64,000 bases of DNA from Alphaproteobacteria bacterium (GCA_030425185.1 JAUIAU010000010.1:26743-90742); one strand, 5' to 3'. Positions 44,033 through 52,307 are shown, numbered from the stretch's first letter. Notes: a model not told the origin generated them from the sequence alone. Made by a program: numbers and translations.

Positions 44033-44617
44033 ATGCCGAAGATCGTGGACAAGGACCGGATGCGGGGCGCGATCCTCGACGCGGCGCTGGCGGCCTTCGG
44101 CGAGAAGGGCTTCCATGCCGCGACCATTGCCGACGTGGCGGCGGCGGCCGGGCTGGGGAAGGGGACGCTCTACCTCTATTTCCGGAACAAGGATGCGCTG
44201 GCCGAGGCGCTGGTCGCCCGGCATTTCGAGGCGATGGCCGAACGGCTGACGCCCGAAGGCGCGCCGGGCGACCTCGACGGCTTCCTCGACCGGATCGTGG
44301 CGGCGCTGGACGTGCCGGAGGACGCCGCGCGGTTCCTGCCGGTGTTCTTCGAGGTGTTCGGCCCGAGCTTTGCCGCGCGCGATTTCCGTGCCCGGGTGGC
44401 CGCAGTCTTCGACGGGATCGCCGCGCGCTGGGCGGAGGGGCTGGCGGGGTTGCAGGCGGCGGGCCAGGTGCGGGCCGATCTGGAGGCCCCGGTGCTGGCG
44501 CGGATGCTGGTGGCGCAGGTCGACGGCCTCGTGCTGCACGCCGGGCTGTTCGGGGCGGTGCCGGACGCGGCGGCGATGCGCGCGGTGCTGGCGGCGGGGC
44601 TCAGCGCTCGATCGTGA
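44033..44617 (+). CDS. TetR family repressor
   Basis: A 194-residue regulator. The N-terminal DNA-binding domain is ILDAALAAFGEKGFHAATIADVAAAAGLGKGTLYLYFRNKDALAEAL, the TetR signature (T-x-x-x-I-A-x-x-A-G-x-x-x-G-T-x-Y-x-Y-F). The C-terminal ligand domain is TetR_C-like without features that identify the inducer. The ATG at 44033 follows GGAGGGGCGGG. It probably represses itself and the divergent NmrA-like gene through the two palindromes upstream. Its 3' end overlaps the convergent OxyR-like gene by 17 bases. Confidence 0.92.
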   Translation: MPKIVDKDRMRGAILDAALAAFGEKGFHAATIADVAAAAGLGKGTLYLYFRNKDALAEALVARHFEAMAERLTPEGAPGDLDGFLDRIVAALDVPEDAARFLPVFFEVFGPSFAARDFRARVAAVFDGIAARWAEGLAGLQAAGQVRADLEAPVLARMLVAQVDGLVLHAGLFGAVPDAAAMRAVLAAGLSARS

Positions 44618-45530
44618 GTTCGGGGAAGCGGGAGCGGGTGACCTCGCGGATCACGGCGGCGATCTGGCGGTAGCCGGTGGCGCGCCCGGCCCGCTTGCGC
44701 CAGGCGAGGCCGATGGCGCGGGTGATCTTGCGGCCCTTGAGCGGGCGCACGGCGACCTCGGCCCCGCGGCCGGAAATCTCGGACCGGACGTAGAGCGCGG
44801 GCAGGAAGGTCACGCCCATCCCCATGCCGACCATCTGGCGCAGCGCGTCGAGCGAGGTGCCCTCGTAATCGCGCTGCAGCGTTGCGCCGAAGTCGCGGGC
44901 GATCTGGGCGATCTGGTCGTGCAGGTGGTAGTCCGGGTTCAGCGCCAGCAGGGCCTCGCCGCGCAGGTCGTCGGGCTGGACCGCCTCTGCCCGCGCAAGC
45001 CGGTGATCGGCGGGCAGGGCGAGGTAGAGCGGTTCGCGGAACAGCCGCTCGGTTTCGAAATCGGCCCCGGCGACCGGAAGCTGGGCGAGGATCACGTCAT
45101 GGGTCCCGCGGCCCAGTTCCTGTTCCAGCAGGCGCGGGTTGCTCTCGCGGATGTAGAGCCGCAGGTCGGGATGGGCCTGGTGCAGCGCGCCGACGACATG
45201 CGGCAGGAGGTAGGGACCGAGCGTCGGCTTCGCGCCGAGGCGGATCGTGCCGACGAGACCGTCCCGCGCCGCCCCGGCCAGGTCGACGATGCCCTGCACC
45301 TCGTCCAGCACGTCGCGGGCGCGCTGGGTGATCTCGCGGCCCATCGGCGTCAGCCGCACCCCGCCGCGCCCGCGCTCGACCAGCGGCAGGCCGAGCGCCT
45401 CCTCCAGCGCCTGGATCTGGGCCGAGAGCGAGGGTTGCGAGACACCGACACGCTCGGCGGCGCGGCGGAAATGCGCGGTGTCGTCGAGGGCGACGAGGTA
45501 CCGGAACTGGCGCAGGGTCGGGTCGGGCAT
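44601..45530 (-). CDS. OxyR-like LysR regulator lacking the redox cysteines
   Basis: A 309-residue LysR protein: N-terminal winged helix RQFRYLVALDDTAHFRRAAERVGVSQPSLSAQIQALEEALG, and a substrate-binding domain from GTIRLGAKPTLGPYLLP. The LALPADHRLA and NPDYHLHDQIAQIARDFG stretches align with OxyR, but the positions of Cys199 and Cys208 are not cysteines and the protein has no Cys at all. It is therefore not a disulfide-type peroxide sensor. An ATAG-N7-CTAT box 35 bases upstream is an OxyR-type half-operator. Good length, and the start follows the promoter region closely. Confidence 0.85.
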   Translation of the reverse strand: MPDPTLRQFRYLVALDDTAHFRRAAERVGVSQPSLSAQIQALEEALGLPLVERGRGGVRLTPMGREITQRARDVLDEVQGIVDLAGAARDGLVGTIRLGAKPTLGPYLLPHVVGALHQAHPDLRLYIRESNPRLLEQELGRGTHDVILAQLPVAGADFETERLFREPLYLALPADHRLARAEAVQPDDLRGEALLALNPDYHLHDQIAQIARDFGATLQRDYEGTSLDALRQMVGMGMGVTFLPALYVRSEISGRGAEVAVRPLKGRKITRAIGLAWRKRAGRATGYRQIAAVIREVTRSRFPELTIER

Positions 45531-45564
45531 GGGCGGGCACCGGGCGGGGGCTATGGGGTCGCAT

Positions 45565-45581
45565 GATAGGAACTTTCTATC
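45565..45581. promoter_or_regulatory. OxyR-type operator half (ATAG-N7-CTAT)
   Basis: GATAGgaactttCTATC is a perfect inverted repeat upstream of the OxyR-like gene and matches the ATAG-N7-CTAT unit of the OxyR consensus. Likely autoregulation. Confidence 0.55.
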
Positions 45582-45782
45582 AAAACTTCCAGCATGATTG
45601 TCTTCACTCTGCGTTTGTCGCCCCCATTTCCTGACCCAGACAGGGACACGCAAGCCTGTCCGACAACCTGCCCCGGGGACCTCCCCTCTCTCGTTCCCAC
45701 TCTCTTCCGTCCCAGGGGAGATTTCCGGGGCAGACCAGATACCCCGCCCGCGCCCTGCGCGGGCCCGCAGGAGACAGACGCG

Positions 45783-46010
45783 ATGCCGACCCCCGCCGGT
45801 CAGATCGGAGCCAGCCTGAGGCCTGCGGCGCTCGGACGCCGCGCCCGTCGGCTGGAGGCCCGGCTCGAGACCGCGCAGGAGGCGCAGCCGCTGGACCTGC
45901 CGCTGCTGAGTGCGCTGCTGGCCGAACGCCACGCGCTGATGACCGAGATCGCCTCGCTCGAGGCCACGAGAAGGGCACAAGGACCCGTCGGGCCGACGCA
46001 AGCGGCCTGA
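45783..46010 (+). CDS. small helical protein, YdcH/DUF465-like
   Basis: A 75-residue protein that is almost all helical: LGRRARRLEARLETAQEAQPLDLPLLSALLAERHALMTEIASLEATRR. The R-L-E-x-x-L-E-x-A and L-x-x-E-x-x-x-L-M-x-E-I-x-x-L-E pattern resembles DUF465 proteins. The start at 45783 is chosen because CAGGAGACAG lies upstream. It is the only gene between the OxyR-like regulator and the Mrp operon. Confidence 0.55.
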   Translation: MPTPAGQIGASLRPAALGRRARRLEARLETAQEAQPLDLPLLSALLAERHALMTEIASLEATRRAQGPVGPTQAA

Positions 46011-46109
46011 CCCCTCGCCCTGATGCCGCCCGGCAACGGGTGGCCCGGACCGCGCCGCATCCGGGGCCGCGGCGCGGTCCGACCCTCCCTGCAGGCTTGC
46101 CCCGACCCG

Positions 46110-46127
46110 GATCACGTCTAGGTGATC
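46110..46127. promoter_or_regulatory. inverted repeat upstream of the Mrp operon
   Basis: GATCACgtctagGTGATC, centred about 64 bases before the first codon of subunit A. Six-base arms and a six-base spacer fit a dimeric regulator site. The binding protein is unknown. Confidence 0.4.
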
Positions 46128-46181
46128 GAGATGCAGGCGCACCGGTCCGCGGCGCGCTCACGACAACAAGAATGAAGGCCG

Positions 46182-48416
46182 ATGCCCCGGGTCCTGACGT
46201 TTCTTCCTGCCGTGCTGTCCGCGCTTGCGGCGCTGTGGTTCCTCGGCTTCGCGTCCCCGGTGGCCGATGGCGAGACCCTGACCTGGAGCCGGGTCTGGAT
46301 CGAGGGGCTGGGGATCGAGGTCGCGTTCCTGATCGACGGCCTCGCGCTGACCTTCGCGCTGATGGTGACCGGGATCGGTGCGCTGATCTTCCTCTACACC
46401 GCCGTCTATTTCAAAGGGCACGCCAAGTTGCCGCGCCTGCTGGTGCTGCTGTCGCTCTTCGCGGTCTCGATGCTGGGCCTCGTGCTGGCCGATGACGCGA
46501 TCACGCTCTTCGTGTTCTGGGAGCTGACGACGATCACCTCGTTCCTGCTGGTGGGCTTCGATCACGAGAAGGCCGACGCCCGCGGCAAGGCGCTGCAGGC
46601 GCTGATCGTCACCGGGCTGGGCGGGCTGGCGCTGCTGGCGGGCCTGATCCTGCTGGGCTTCGAGGCGGGCACGTTCCGCCTGAGCGAGATCAACGCGATG
46701 GGCGGGCTGACCACGGCAGCGCTCTACGTGCCGATCGTGGTGCTGGTGCTGCTCGGGGCCTTCACCAAGTCGGCGCAGTTTCCGTTCCACTTCTGGCTGC
46801 CAGGCGCGATGGCCGCCCCGACGCCGGTGTCGGCCTACCTGCACTCGGCCACTATGGTGAAGGCGGGGGTCTACCTCGTGGCGCGGCTGTCGCCGGCGCT
46901 GGGCGGCACCGACCTGTGGATCTGGTCGCTGACCCTGTTCGGCGCGGTCACGATGATCTGGGCCAGCGTGCTGGCGCTGAAGCAGATCGACCTGAAGCTG
47001 ATGCTGGCCTATACCACGGTCATGGGTCTCGGCGCGCTGATGATGTTCCTCGGCGGCGAGAGCCGCTACGCGACGGCGGCGGCGGCGACCTTCCTCGTGG
47101 TGCATGCGCTTTACAAGGCGGCGCTCTTCCTGACCGTGGGCCTGATCGACAAGGGCACCGGCACCCGCGATGTCACGCGTCTGGGCGGGCTCGCGCGCGC
47201 GATGCCGATCACCATGATGATCGCCAGCATCGCGGCCCTGTCGATGGCGGGCTTTCCACCGCTGATCGGCTTCATCGGCAAGGAGTTGAAGTACGAAGGC
47301 GCGCTGGCGGTGGCGACCGAGCCGCTGCTGGTGGCGACGGCGGCGCTGCTCGCGAACGCGATGATGGTGGCCTGCGCCGGCCTGGTCGCGGTCGCGCCCT
47401 TCTGGGGCAAGCGCGGCGACACGCCGAAGACCCCCGGCGACGTGTCGGTGTGGCTCTGGATCGGACCGGCGGTTCTGGCGGCGCTCGGACTGTGGTTCGG
47501 CCTGATGCCCGACACCCTGGCGCGTGTCGTGGTCAACCCGGTGGTCGACTCGATCGCGCCCGGCACGAAGGACGTGGAGCTGAAGCTGTGGCACGGGATC
47601 AACGTGCCGTTCCTGCTGTCGCTGGCGACCTTCGCGCTGGGGATCGTCCTCTATCGCGGGCGGGCGGAGATCCGCGCGGCGCTGAACCGCCCGGGCTTCG
47701 GCGGCATGCCCGCGGCCGACGTGTTCGAGGCGCTGCTGGCGGCCTTCAAGCGCTTCGCGGCCTGGACCGCGCGCACCGTGCAGGGCGGGCGGATGAGCGT
47801 CTATCTGCGGGTGGCCTTCGCGATGCTGGCATTGCTGGTCTGGGGCGCGCATCTCGTCAGCCCGGCCGAGACCCTGCCGCCGCCGGGACAGGTCGCGCTG
47901 ATCCCGCTGGCGGTGACGGGCCTGATCCTTGCGGCCGGCTTCGTGGTTCTGGTGACGAATTCGCGGCTCTACGGCCTGACGGCGCTGGGGATCGTCGGCG
48001 CGGCCATCGCGCTGATCTTCGTGTTCTTCTCGGCCATCGACGTGGCGATCACCCAGCTTCTGGTCGAGATGCTGGTGGTGATCATCCTTGCCGTGGCGCT
48101 GGTGAAGCTGCCCGCGATGCCCTTCCAGCGGCACTTCCGGGCGGGTGACGCGCTGATCGCCACCGCGCTGGGGATCGGGGTCGCCTTCGTCGTGGCCGCC
48201 GTGCTGACGCGGCCCTTCGATGCGCGGATCACCGAGTTCTACGAGGCGGCGAGCCTGCCCGATGCCTTTGGCCGCAACGTGGTGAACGTGATCCTCGTGG
48301 ATTTCCGCGCCCTCGATACCCTGGGCGAGGTGGCGGTGGTGCTGGTCGCGGCCATCGCGGCGGTTGCCGCCCTGACCGCGGGGCGCAAGTCCCGGCGCGG
48401 GGAGGGCGGCGAATGA
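46182..48416 (+). CDS. mnhA: Na+(cation)/H+ antiporter subunit A
   Basis: A 744-residue inner-membrane protein, the largest subunit of the Mrp/Mnh complex. It is homologous to NuoL/MrpA: SALAALWFLGF at the start, LVLADDAITLFVFWELTTITSFLLVGFDHE (key Glu and Lys of the proton path), TKSAQFPFHFWLPGAMAAPTPVSAYLHSATMVKAGVYLVARL (channel Lys and His), and TTVMGLGALMMFLGG. The C-terminal ~170 residues form the MrpA-specific extension (NVILVDFRALDTLGEVAVVLVAAIAAVAAL). About 20 helices. Its stop overlaps the next ORF (ATGA). Confidence 0.95.
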   Translation: MPRVLTFLPAVLSALAALWFLGFASPVADGETLTWSRVWIEGLGIEVAFLIDGLALTFALMVTGIGALIFLYTAVYFKGHAKLPRLLVLLSLFAVSMLGLVLADDAITLFVFWELTTITSFLLVGFDHEKADARGKALQALIVTGLGGLALLAGLILLGFEAGTFRLSEINAMGGLTTAALYVPIVVLVLLGAFTKSAQFPFHFWLPGAMAAPTPVSAYLHSATMVKAGVYLVARLSPALGGTDLWIWSLTLFGAVTMIWASVLALKQIDLKLMLAYTTVMGLGALMMFLGGESRYATAAAATFLVVHALYKAALFLTVGLIDKGTGTRDVTRLGGLARAMPITMMIASIAALSMAGFPPLIGFIGKELKYEGALAVATEPLLVATAALLANAMMVACAGLVAVAPFWGKRGDTPKTPGDVSVWLWIGPAVLAALGLWFGLMPDTLARVVVNPVVDSIAPGTKDVELKLWHGINVPFLLSLATFALGIVLYRGRAEIRAALNRPGFGGMPAADVFEALLAAFKRFAAWTARTVQGGRMSVYLRVAFAMLALLVWGAHLVSPAETLPPPGQVALIPLAVTGLILAAGFVVLVTNSRLYGLTALGIVGAAIALIFVFFSAIDVAITQLLVEMLVVIILAVALVKLPAMPFQRHFRAGDALIATALGIGVAFVVAAVLTRPFDARITEFYEAASLPDAFGRNVVNVILVDFRALDTLGEVAVVLVAAIAAVAALTAGRKSRRGEGGE

Positions 48417-48931
48417 GCGGGCGGATGACGCTGAGGGGTGGCCTAAAATTCTTAGGCGAGGGCCGGTTTGAGGCGGGTCCGGCGATGCGGGACCTTGAAA
48501 TCATGCGGTTTTTTTCGTCGGTCTCGGCGTCGTGCCTCCTTGGCCTAAGAATTTTAGGACGGTTTGTCAGAGGGTTGGACGGTTTTTCCGGGCTTAAGAC
48601 CGGTGTGCAGCCGGGGGGAGGCACGCCGAGTGCGCCGCTTCCGATGGGCGGCGGCCGCCTAAAATTCTTAGGCGAGGGCCGGTTTGCCGCGGATTCCGCA
48701 GGTCGTGGCCCTGAAATCATGAGGTTTTTTTCCGCGGTGTCGGCGCTTTTCCTGTCCGGGCTAAGAATTTTAGGGCGGACTATCAGTGGGTTGGGTGGCT
48801 TTCTTGGGCGCACGACCGATGCGCAGCCGGTCTTTGGCCCGTCGCGCGCGCTGATCCCGGTGCCTGTGACCGCCTGCGCGCCCGTCCGCCGGATGTCGCG
48901 CCCTACCTTCTTCGGCGAGGTGGGCCGATGA
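48413..48931 (+). CDS. possible protein encoded by an in-frame tandem repeat inside the Mrp operon
   Basis: A 172-residue open frame whose ATG overlaps the mnhA stop (ATGA) and whose TGA overlaps the mnhB start (ATGA). It has two 72-residue repeats: [11 protein letters not shown]...[25 protein letters not shown] at residue 11 and again at residue 83. The DNA is a diverged 216-bp duplication (positions 48442 and 48658). FFGEVGR at the end resembles the start of a third unit. No family is recognised. In other Mrp operons A and B are normally adjacent and coupled, so this is an insertion that has kept the frame. Translation is likely by coupling; function unknown. Confidence 0.5.
   Translation: MSGRMTLRGGLKFLGEGRFEAGPAMRDLEIMRFFSSVSASCLLGLRILGRFVRGLDGFSGLKTGVQPGGGTPSAPLPMGGGRLKFLGEGRFAADSAGRGPEIMRFFSAVSALFLSGLRILGRTISGLGGFLGRTTDAQPVFGPSRALIPVPVTACAPVRRMSRPTFFGEVGR
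48442..48558. repeat. 117-bp unit 1 with inverted-repeat ends
   Basis: Begins CCTAAAATTCTTAGG (48442-48456) and ends with its exact reverse complement CCTAAGAATTTTAGG (48544-48558). Inside is TTGAAATCATGcGG followed by seven T. Each end is itself nearly palindromic (GCCTAA...TTAGGC). Confidence 0.85.
48658..48774. repeat. 117-bp unit 2 with inverted-repeat ends
   Basis: Same length and order as unit 1: CCTAAAATTCTTAGG (48658-48672), internal CTGAAATCATGaGG with a T run, and GCTAAGAATTTTAGG (48760-48774, one mismatch). The two units are 216 bases apart; the 99 bases between them also have a diverged counterpart after unit 2. Confidence 0.85.
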
Positions 48932-49371
48932 ACTCCACGATCCTGCGCACCGGCAGCCGCGTGCTGCTGCCGCTCTTCCTGATCGCGTCGGTGCTGATCC
49001 TGCTGCGCGGCCACAACGAGCCGGGCGGCGGGTTCATCGGCGGCCTCATGGCGGTCATCGCGGTCGCGCTGCATGCCATCGCCGCAGGCCCGGAGGCCGC
49101 CCGCGCGGCCCTGCGCGTCGAGCCGCTGACGATCGCGGGGATCGGGCTCCTTTGCGCGGTGGCCGCCGGGTTCTGGGGCATCGCGGCCGGCGGCGACTTC
49201 CTGACCGGGGTCTGGCCGCTGCTGACCACGACGCCCGAGGGCGACAAGGCCGGATTGCCGGTCGGGTCGGTCCTGCTGTTCGACACCGGCGTCTACCTGA
49301 CCGTTCTCGGCGCGGTCAGCGCGATCCTCTTCGCGCTCGAGGATGCCGTTTATGCCGAGGGAGACGACTGA
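48928..49371 (+). CDS. mnhB: Na+(cation)/H+ antiporter subunit B
   Basis: A 147-residue membrane protein of the MnhB family: [49 protein letters not shown], with the family signature [12 protein letters not shown], then a [31 protein letters not shown] segment (F-D-x-G-V-Y-L-x-V-x-G). Four helices. It follows the tandem-repeat ORF with an ATGA overlap and shares one base with the next start. Confidence 0.95.
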   Translation: MNSTILRTGSRVLLPLFLIASVLILLRGHNEPGGGFIGGLMAVIAVALHAIAAGPEAARAALRVEPLTIAGIGLLCAVAAGFWGIAAGGDFLTGVWPLLTTTPEGDKAGLPVGSVLLFDTGVYLTVLGAVSAILFALEDAVYAEGDD

Positions 49372-49748
49372 TGGAACTGGTTCTGGCCGGGCTTGTCGGC
49401 TTTCTGGTGGCGGCGGGGGCCTACCTGATGATGAGCGGGCAGCTCGTGCGCTTCCTCTTCGGGCTGGTGCTGCTGTCGAACGCGGCGAACCTCGCGATCT
49501 TCGCCAGCGGGCGGCTCGACTATGCCGCGCCGCCCTTTGTGCCGGACGGGGCCAAGATCCCCGATCCGGGCGTCGCGAACGCGCTGCCGCAGGCGCTGAT
49601 CCTGACCGCCATCGTGATCGGCTTCGGGCTGCTCGCCTTCGCGCTGGCGCTGGCGTTCCGCGCCTGGCAGAGCCTCGGCACTGTGGTTATGGACGACATG
49701 CGGGCCTGCGAGCCGGTCGAGCCGGACGCGAAGCGGGGCGAGGCCTGA
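49371..49748 (+). CDS. mnhC: Na+(cation)/H+ antiporter subunit C
   Basis: A 125-residue NuoK-like protein with three helices: GLVGFLVAAGAYLMMSGQLVRFLFGLVLLSNAANLAIFASGRL, then DPGVANALPQALILTAIVIGFGLLAFALALAFRA (the D-P-x-x-x-A-L-P-Q-A-L-V-L-T-A-I-V-I motif is diagnostic). The C-terminal tail is acidic. The start shares one base with the mnhB stop (TGATG), so translation is coupled. Confidence 0.95.
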   Translation: MELVLAGLVGFLVAAGAYLMMSGQLVRFLFGLVLLSNAANLAIFASGRLDYAAPPFVPDGAKIPDPGVANALPQALILTAIVIGFGLLAFALALAFRAWQSLGTVVMDDMRACEPVEPDAKRGEA

Positions 49749-49751
49749 TCC

Positions 49752-51272
49752 ATGCTGCTGGTCCTGCCCATCGCCCTGCCGTTCCTGACGGCCATCGCCG
49801 CGCTGATCCTGCGCCGGTCGCGCGGCGACCTCGCGGTGTCGCTCGCGGGCTCCGTCGCCCTGCTGCTGGCCGGGGTCGCGCTTCTGTCCGAGGTCCTTTC
49901 CGGGGGGCCGGTCGCTGTCCAGATGGGCGGCTGGGCCGCGCCCTTCGGCATCACGCTCTTTGCCGACATCCTGTCGGCGGCGATGGTCCTGATCACCGGG
50001 ATCGTGGCCGTCGCGACGGTGCTGTTCTCGGTCCGCGACGTTCAGGACGACGAGCGCCGCGTCGGCTTCCACCCGCTGACCCACGCGCTGCTGGCCGGGG
50101 TCTGCGGGGCCTTCCTGACCGGGGACATCTTCAACCTCTACGTCTGGTTCGAGGTCATGCTGATCGCGTCCTTCGGCCTGCTGGTCGTCGGCGGGCGGCG
50201 CGAGCAGATGGACGCGGCGGTGAAGTACGTCGGTCTGAACCTGATCGCCACGCTTGCCTTCCTGACCGGGGTCGGCCTGCTCTACGGGGCGGCGGGCACG
50301 CTGAACATGGCCGACCTGCACCTCGTGCTGGCGGAGCGGCAGTCCGAGACGGCGGTGCTGGCCTCGGCGGCGCTGCTGCTCTTCGCCTTCGGGGCCAAGG
50401 CCGCGATGTTCCCGCTCTTCTCGTGGCTGCCCGCCAGCTACCATACCCCCGCCTTCGCGACCTCGGCGCTGTTTGCCGGTCTCTTGACCAAGGTCGGGGT
50501 CTACGCGCTCCTGCGCGTCTTCACCGTGGTCTTCGACGGCGGCAGCCCGGCCATCGGGGGCGTCCTGCTGGTGGGCGCGGTGCTGACGATGGTGATCGGC
50601 GTGCTCGGGGCCGCGGCGCAGAACGAGACCCGCAAGATCCTGAGTTTCCACATCATCAGTCAGATCGGCTACATGGTGCTGGGGCTCGCGCTCTTCACGC
50701 CGCTGGCGATCATCGGGGCGATCTTCTACCTGTTCCACCACATCATCGTGAAGGCCAACCTGTTCTTCCTCGCCGGGGCGATCGCGTGGAAGACCGGGGG
50801 CGAACGGCTGGATCGGATCGGCGGGCTCTACAAGGCCGCGCCGTTGCTGTCGGTCCTGTTCCTGATCCCGGCGCTCAGCCTGGCGGGCATTCCGCCGCTG
50901 TCGGGGTTCTGGGCCAAGTTCATCATCGTGCAGGCGAGCCTCGAGAGCCGGGACTGGCTGATCGCCTTCGCCGCGCTGGCCGTGGGCCTGATCACGCTCT
51001 ACTCGATGACCAAGATCTGGCTGGCCGCCTTCTGGACCGATCACCCGGATCCCGGCCATGACCTGACGCGGCCCTTGCCGGCGACGATGCTGGTCCCCAT
51101 CCTCGTGCTGGCGGGGCTGACGGTGATCGTCGGTCTCGGGGCCGGGCCGCTCTACGCGGTGGCCGAGGAGGCGGCGGTGACGCTGCTCGACCCCTCGGTC
51201 TATGTCGGCACGGTGCTGGGACCCGAGGCGGCCGCGCGGGCCGTGGCCCTTGCGGGGGAGGCAAAGCCATGA
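49752..51272 (+). CDS. mnhD: Na+(cation)/H+ antiporter subunit D
   Basis: A 506-residue NuoN/MrpD-type membrane protein with ~14 helices. Key residues: FNLYVWFEVMLIASFGLLVVGG (helix 5 Glu), FGAKAAMFPLFSWLPASYHTPAFATSALFAGLLTKVGVYALLRVF (channel Lys and Leu-Thr-Lys), HIISQIGYMVLGLALF and LIPALSLAGIPPLSGFWAKF (G-I-P-P-L-S-G-F). Length agrees with Bacillus MrpD. It starts three bases after mnhC and overlaps mnhE by 4 bases (ATGA). Confidence 0.95.
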   Translation: MLLVLPIALPFLTAIAALILRRSRGDLAVSLAGSVALLLAGVALLSEVLSGGPVAVQMGGWAAPFGITLFADILSAAMVLITGIVAVATVLFSVRDVQDDERRVGFHPLTHALLAGVCGAFLTGDIFNLYVWFEVMLIASFGLLVVGGRREQMDAAVKYVGLNLIATLAFLTGVGLLYGAAGTLNMADLHLVLAERQSETAVLASAALLLFAFGAKAAMFPLFSWLPASYHTPAFATSALFAGLLTKVGVYALLRVFTVVFDGGSPAIGGVLLVGAVLTMVIGVLGAAAQNETRKILSFHIISQIGYMVLGLALFTPLAIIGAIFYLFHHIIVKANLFFLAGAIAWKTGGERLDRIGGLYKAAPLLSVLFLIPALSLAGIPPLSGFWAKFIIVQASLESRDWLIAFAALAVGLITLYSMTKIWLAAFWTDHPDPGHDLTRPLPATMLVPILVLAGLTVIVGLGAGPLYAVAEEAAVTLLDPSVYVGTVLGPEAAARAVALAGEAKP

Positions 51273-51619
51273 TCCTTCTGGCGAAGATCTGGGGGGCGAT
51301 CAGCCTCGCGGTCTATTTCCACTACGAACTGATCGTGTCCTCGGTCCGCGTGGCCTGGGACGTGCTGACGCCGCGCAACTATGCCCGGCCGGGCTACCTG
51401 GTGATGCCGCTCGACGCGAAGACCGATGCCGAGATGATGCTGACCGCGAACCTGATCTCGCTGACCCCCGGCACGCTGTCGATCGACCTGTCGAACGACC
51501 GCACGCACCTGCTGGTGCACTCGATGTTCGGCGGGGACGATCCCGAGGCGGAAATCGCCACGCTGAAGCACGGGATCGAACGCCGGGTGCTGAAGGCGCT
51601 GCGCGGGAGGGCCAGCTGA
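51269..51619 (+). CDS. mnhE: Na+(cation)/H+ antiporter subunit E
   Basis: A 116-residue protein: one to two N-terminal hydrophobic segments (LLAKIWGAISLAVYFHYELIVSSVRVA), then the MnhE-specific AEMMLTANLISLTPGTLSIDLSNDRTHLLVHSM (T-L-L-A-N-x-I-S-L-T-P-G-T-x-x-x-D). The cytoplasmic C terminus is helical. It is somewhat shorter at the N terminus than Bacillus MrpE, as is common in short alphaproteobacterial forms. ATGA overlap with mnhD; one shared base with mnhF. Confidence 0.93.
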   Translation: MILLAKIWGAISLAVYFHYELIVSSVRVAWDVLTPRNYARPGYLVMPLDAKTDAEMMLTANLISLTPGTLSIDLSNDRTHLLVHSMFGGDDPEAEIATLKHGIERRVLKALRGRAS

Positions 51620-51969
51620 TGCAGGACCTTCTCGGCGATCTCCTGCTGGCGACCCGGCAGGACGGCATCCTGGGGGCGGCGCTGCTCTTTGCCTTCGTCT
51701 GCGTGACGCTGGCACTGGTGCTGACCTCGATCCGGCTGCTCCGGGGGCCGACGCTGCCGGACCGGGTGGTGGCGCTGGACCTGATCTCGGTGCTGCTGGT
51801 GGCGCTGCTGGCGCTCTTCACCGTGGCGAGCGCGGTCAGCGCCTACATGGACGCAGCCCTCGTGCTGGCGGCGGTCGCATTCCTCGGAACCGTGGCGCTG
51901 GCGCGCTTCGTGCTGCGCTCGCGCCGGGATTATTCGCGCCCGACCCGCCGGGCGGAGGAGGAGAGATGA
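51619..51969 (+). CDS. mnhF: Na+(cation)/H+ antiporter subunit F
   Basis: A 116-residue protein with three helices: AALLFAFVCVTLALVLTSIRLLRGPTLPDRVVALDLISVLLVALLALFT, in which R-L-x-R-G-P-T-L-P-D-R-V-V-A-L-D is the MnhF signature (the conserved Asp is implicated in sodium transport and cholate efflux). Then YMDAALVLAAVAFLGTVALARF. The ATG at 51619 gives the usual length with a short extra N terminus. Confidence 0.94.
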   Translation: MQDLLGDLLLATRQDGILGAALLFAFVCVTLALVLTSIRLLRGPTLPDRVVALDLISVLLVALLALFTVASAVSAYMDAALVLAAVAFLGTVALARFVLRSRRDYSRPTRRAEEER

Positions 51970-52307
51970 CCGAGACGATCGCCGCCGTCCTGATCGTCCT
52001 GGGCGGGTTCTTCACGCTGATCGCGGGCCTTGGCGTGCTGCGGATGCAGGATGTCTTCATCCGGATGCATGCCGCGACCAAGGCGGGGACGCTGGGGGTC
52101 GGCCTGATCTGCGGCGGCGTCGCGCTGGCGATGGGGGGCGAGGTCGCGGTCAAGGCCGTGGCCGTGATCTTCTTCATCCTCTTCACTGCACCGATCGGCG
52201 CCCACCTGATCGGCCGCGCGGCCTTCCGGGCCCGGGTGCCGCTGTGGCACGCCGAGGGGCAGCAACCGAAGCGCGCGGAGTTCATCTGCGAGGACGAGAC
52301 CCTTTAG
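51966..52307 (+). CDS. mnhG: Na+(cation)/H+ antiporter subunit G
   Basis: A 113-residue protein with three helices: IAAVLIVLGGFFTLIAGLGVLRMQDVFIRMHAATKAGTLGVGLICGG (G-x-L-R-x-x-D-x-x-x-R-x-H-A-x-x-K, the MnhG signature), then AVIFFILFTAPIGAHLIGRAAFR (T-A-P-x-x-A/G-H). It is the last gene of the seven-subunit operon and overlaps mnhF by 4 bases. No clear terminator follows; the next 348 bases hold only a repeat. Confidence 0.95.
   Translation: MTETIAAVLIVLGGFFTLIAGLGVLRMQDVFIRMHAATKAGTLGVGLICGGVALAMGGEVAVKAVAVIFFILFTAPIGAHLIGRAAFRARVPLWHAEGQQPKRAEFICEDETL

Noticed and set aside
46158..48134. Long minus-strand frame opposite mnhA (658 codons)
   Set aside because: Composition (His, Arg, Gln, Asp rich) is that of a shadow frame; the plus strand encodes a conserved antiporter subunit.
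48229..49074. Minus-strand frame across the Mrp repeat (281 codons) as the real gene
   Set aside because: It begins inside mnhB and ends inside mnhA on the opposite strand and has no ribosome site; the plus-strand frame fits the operon junctions.
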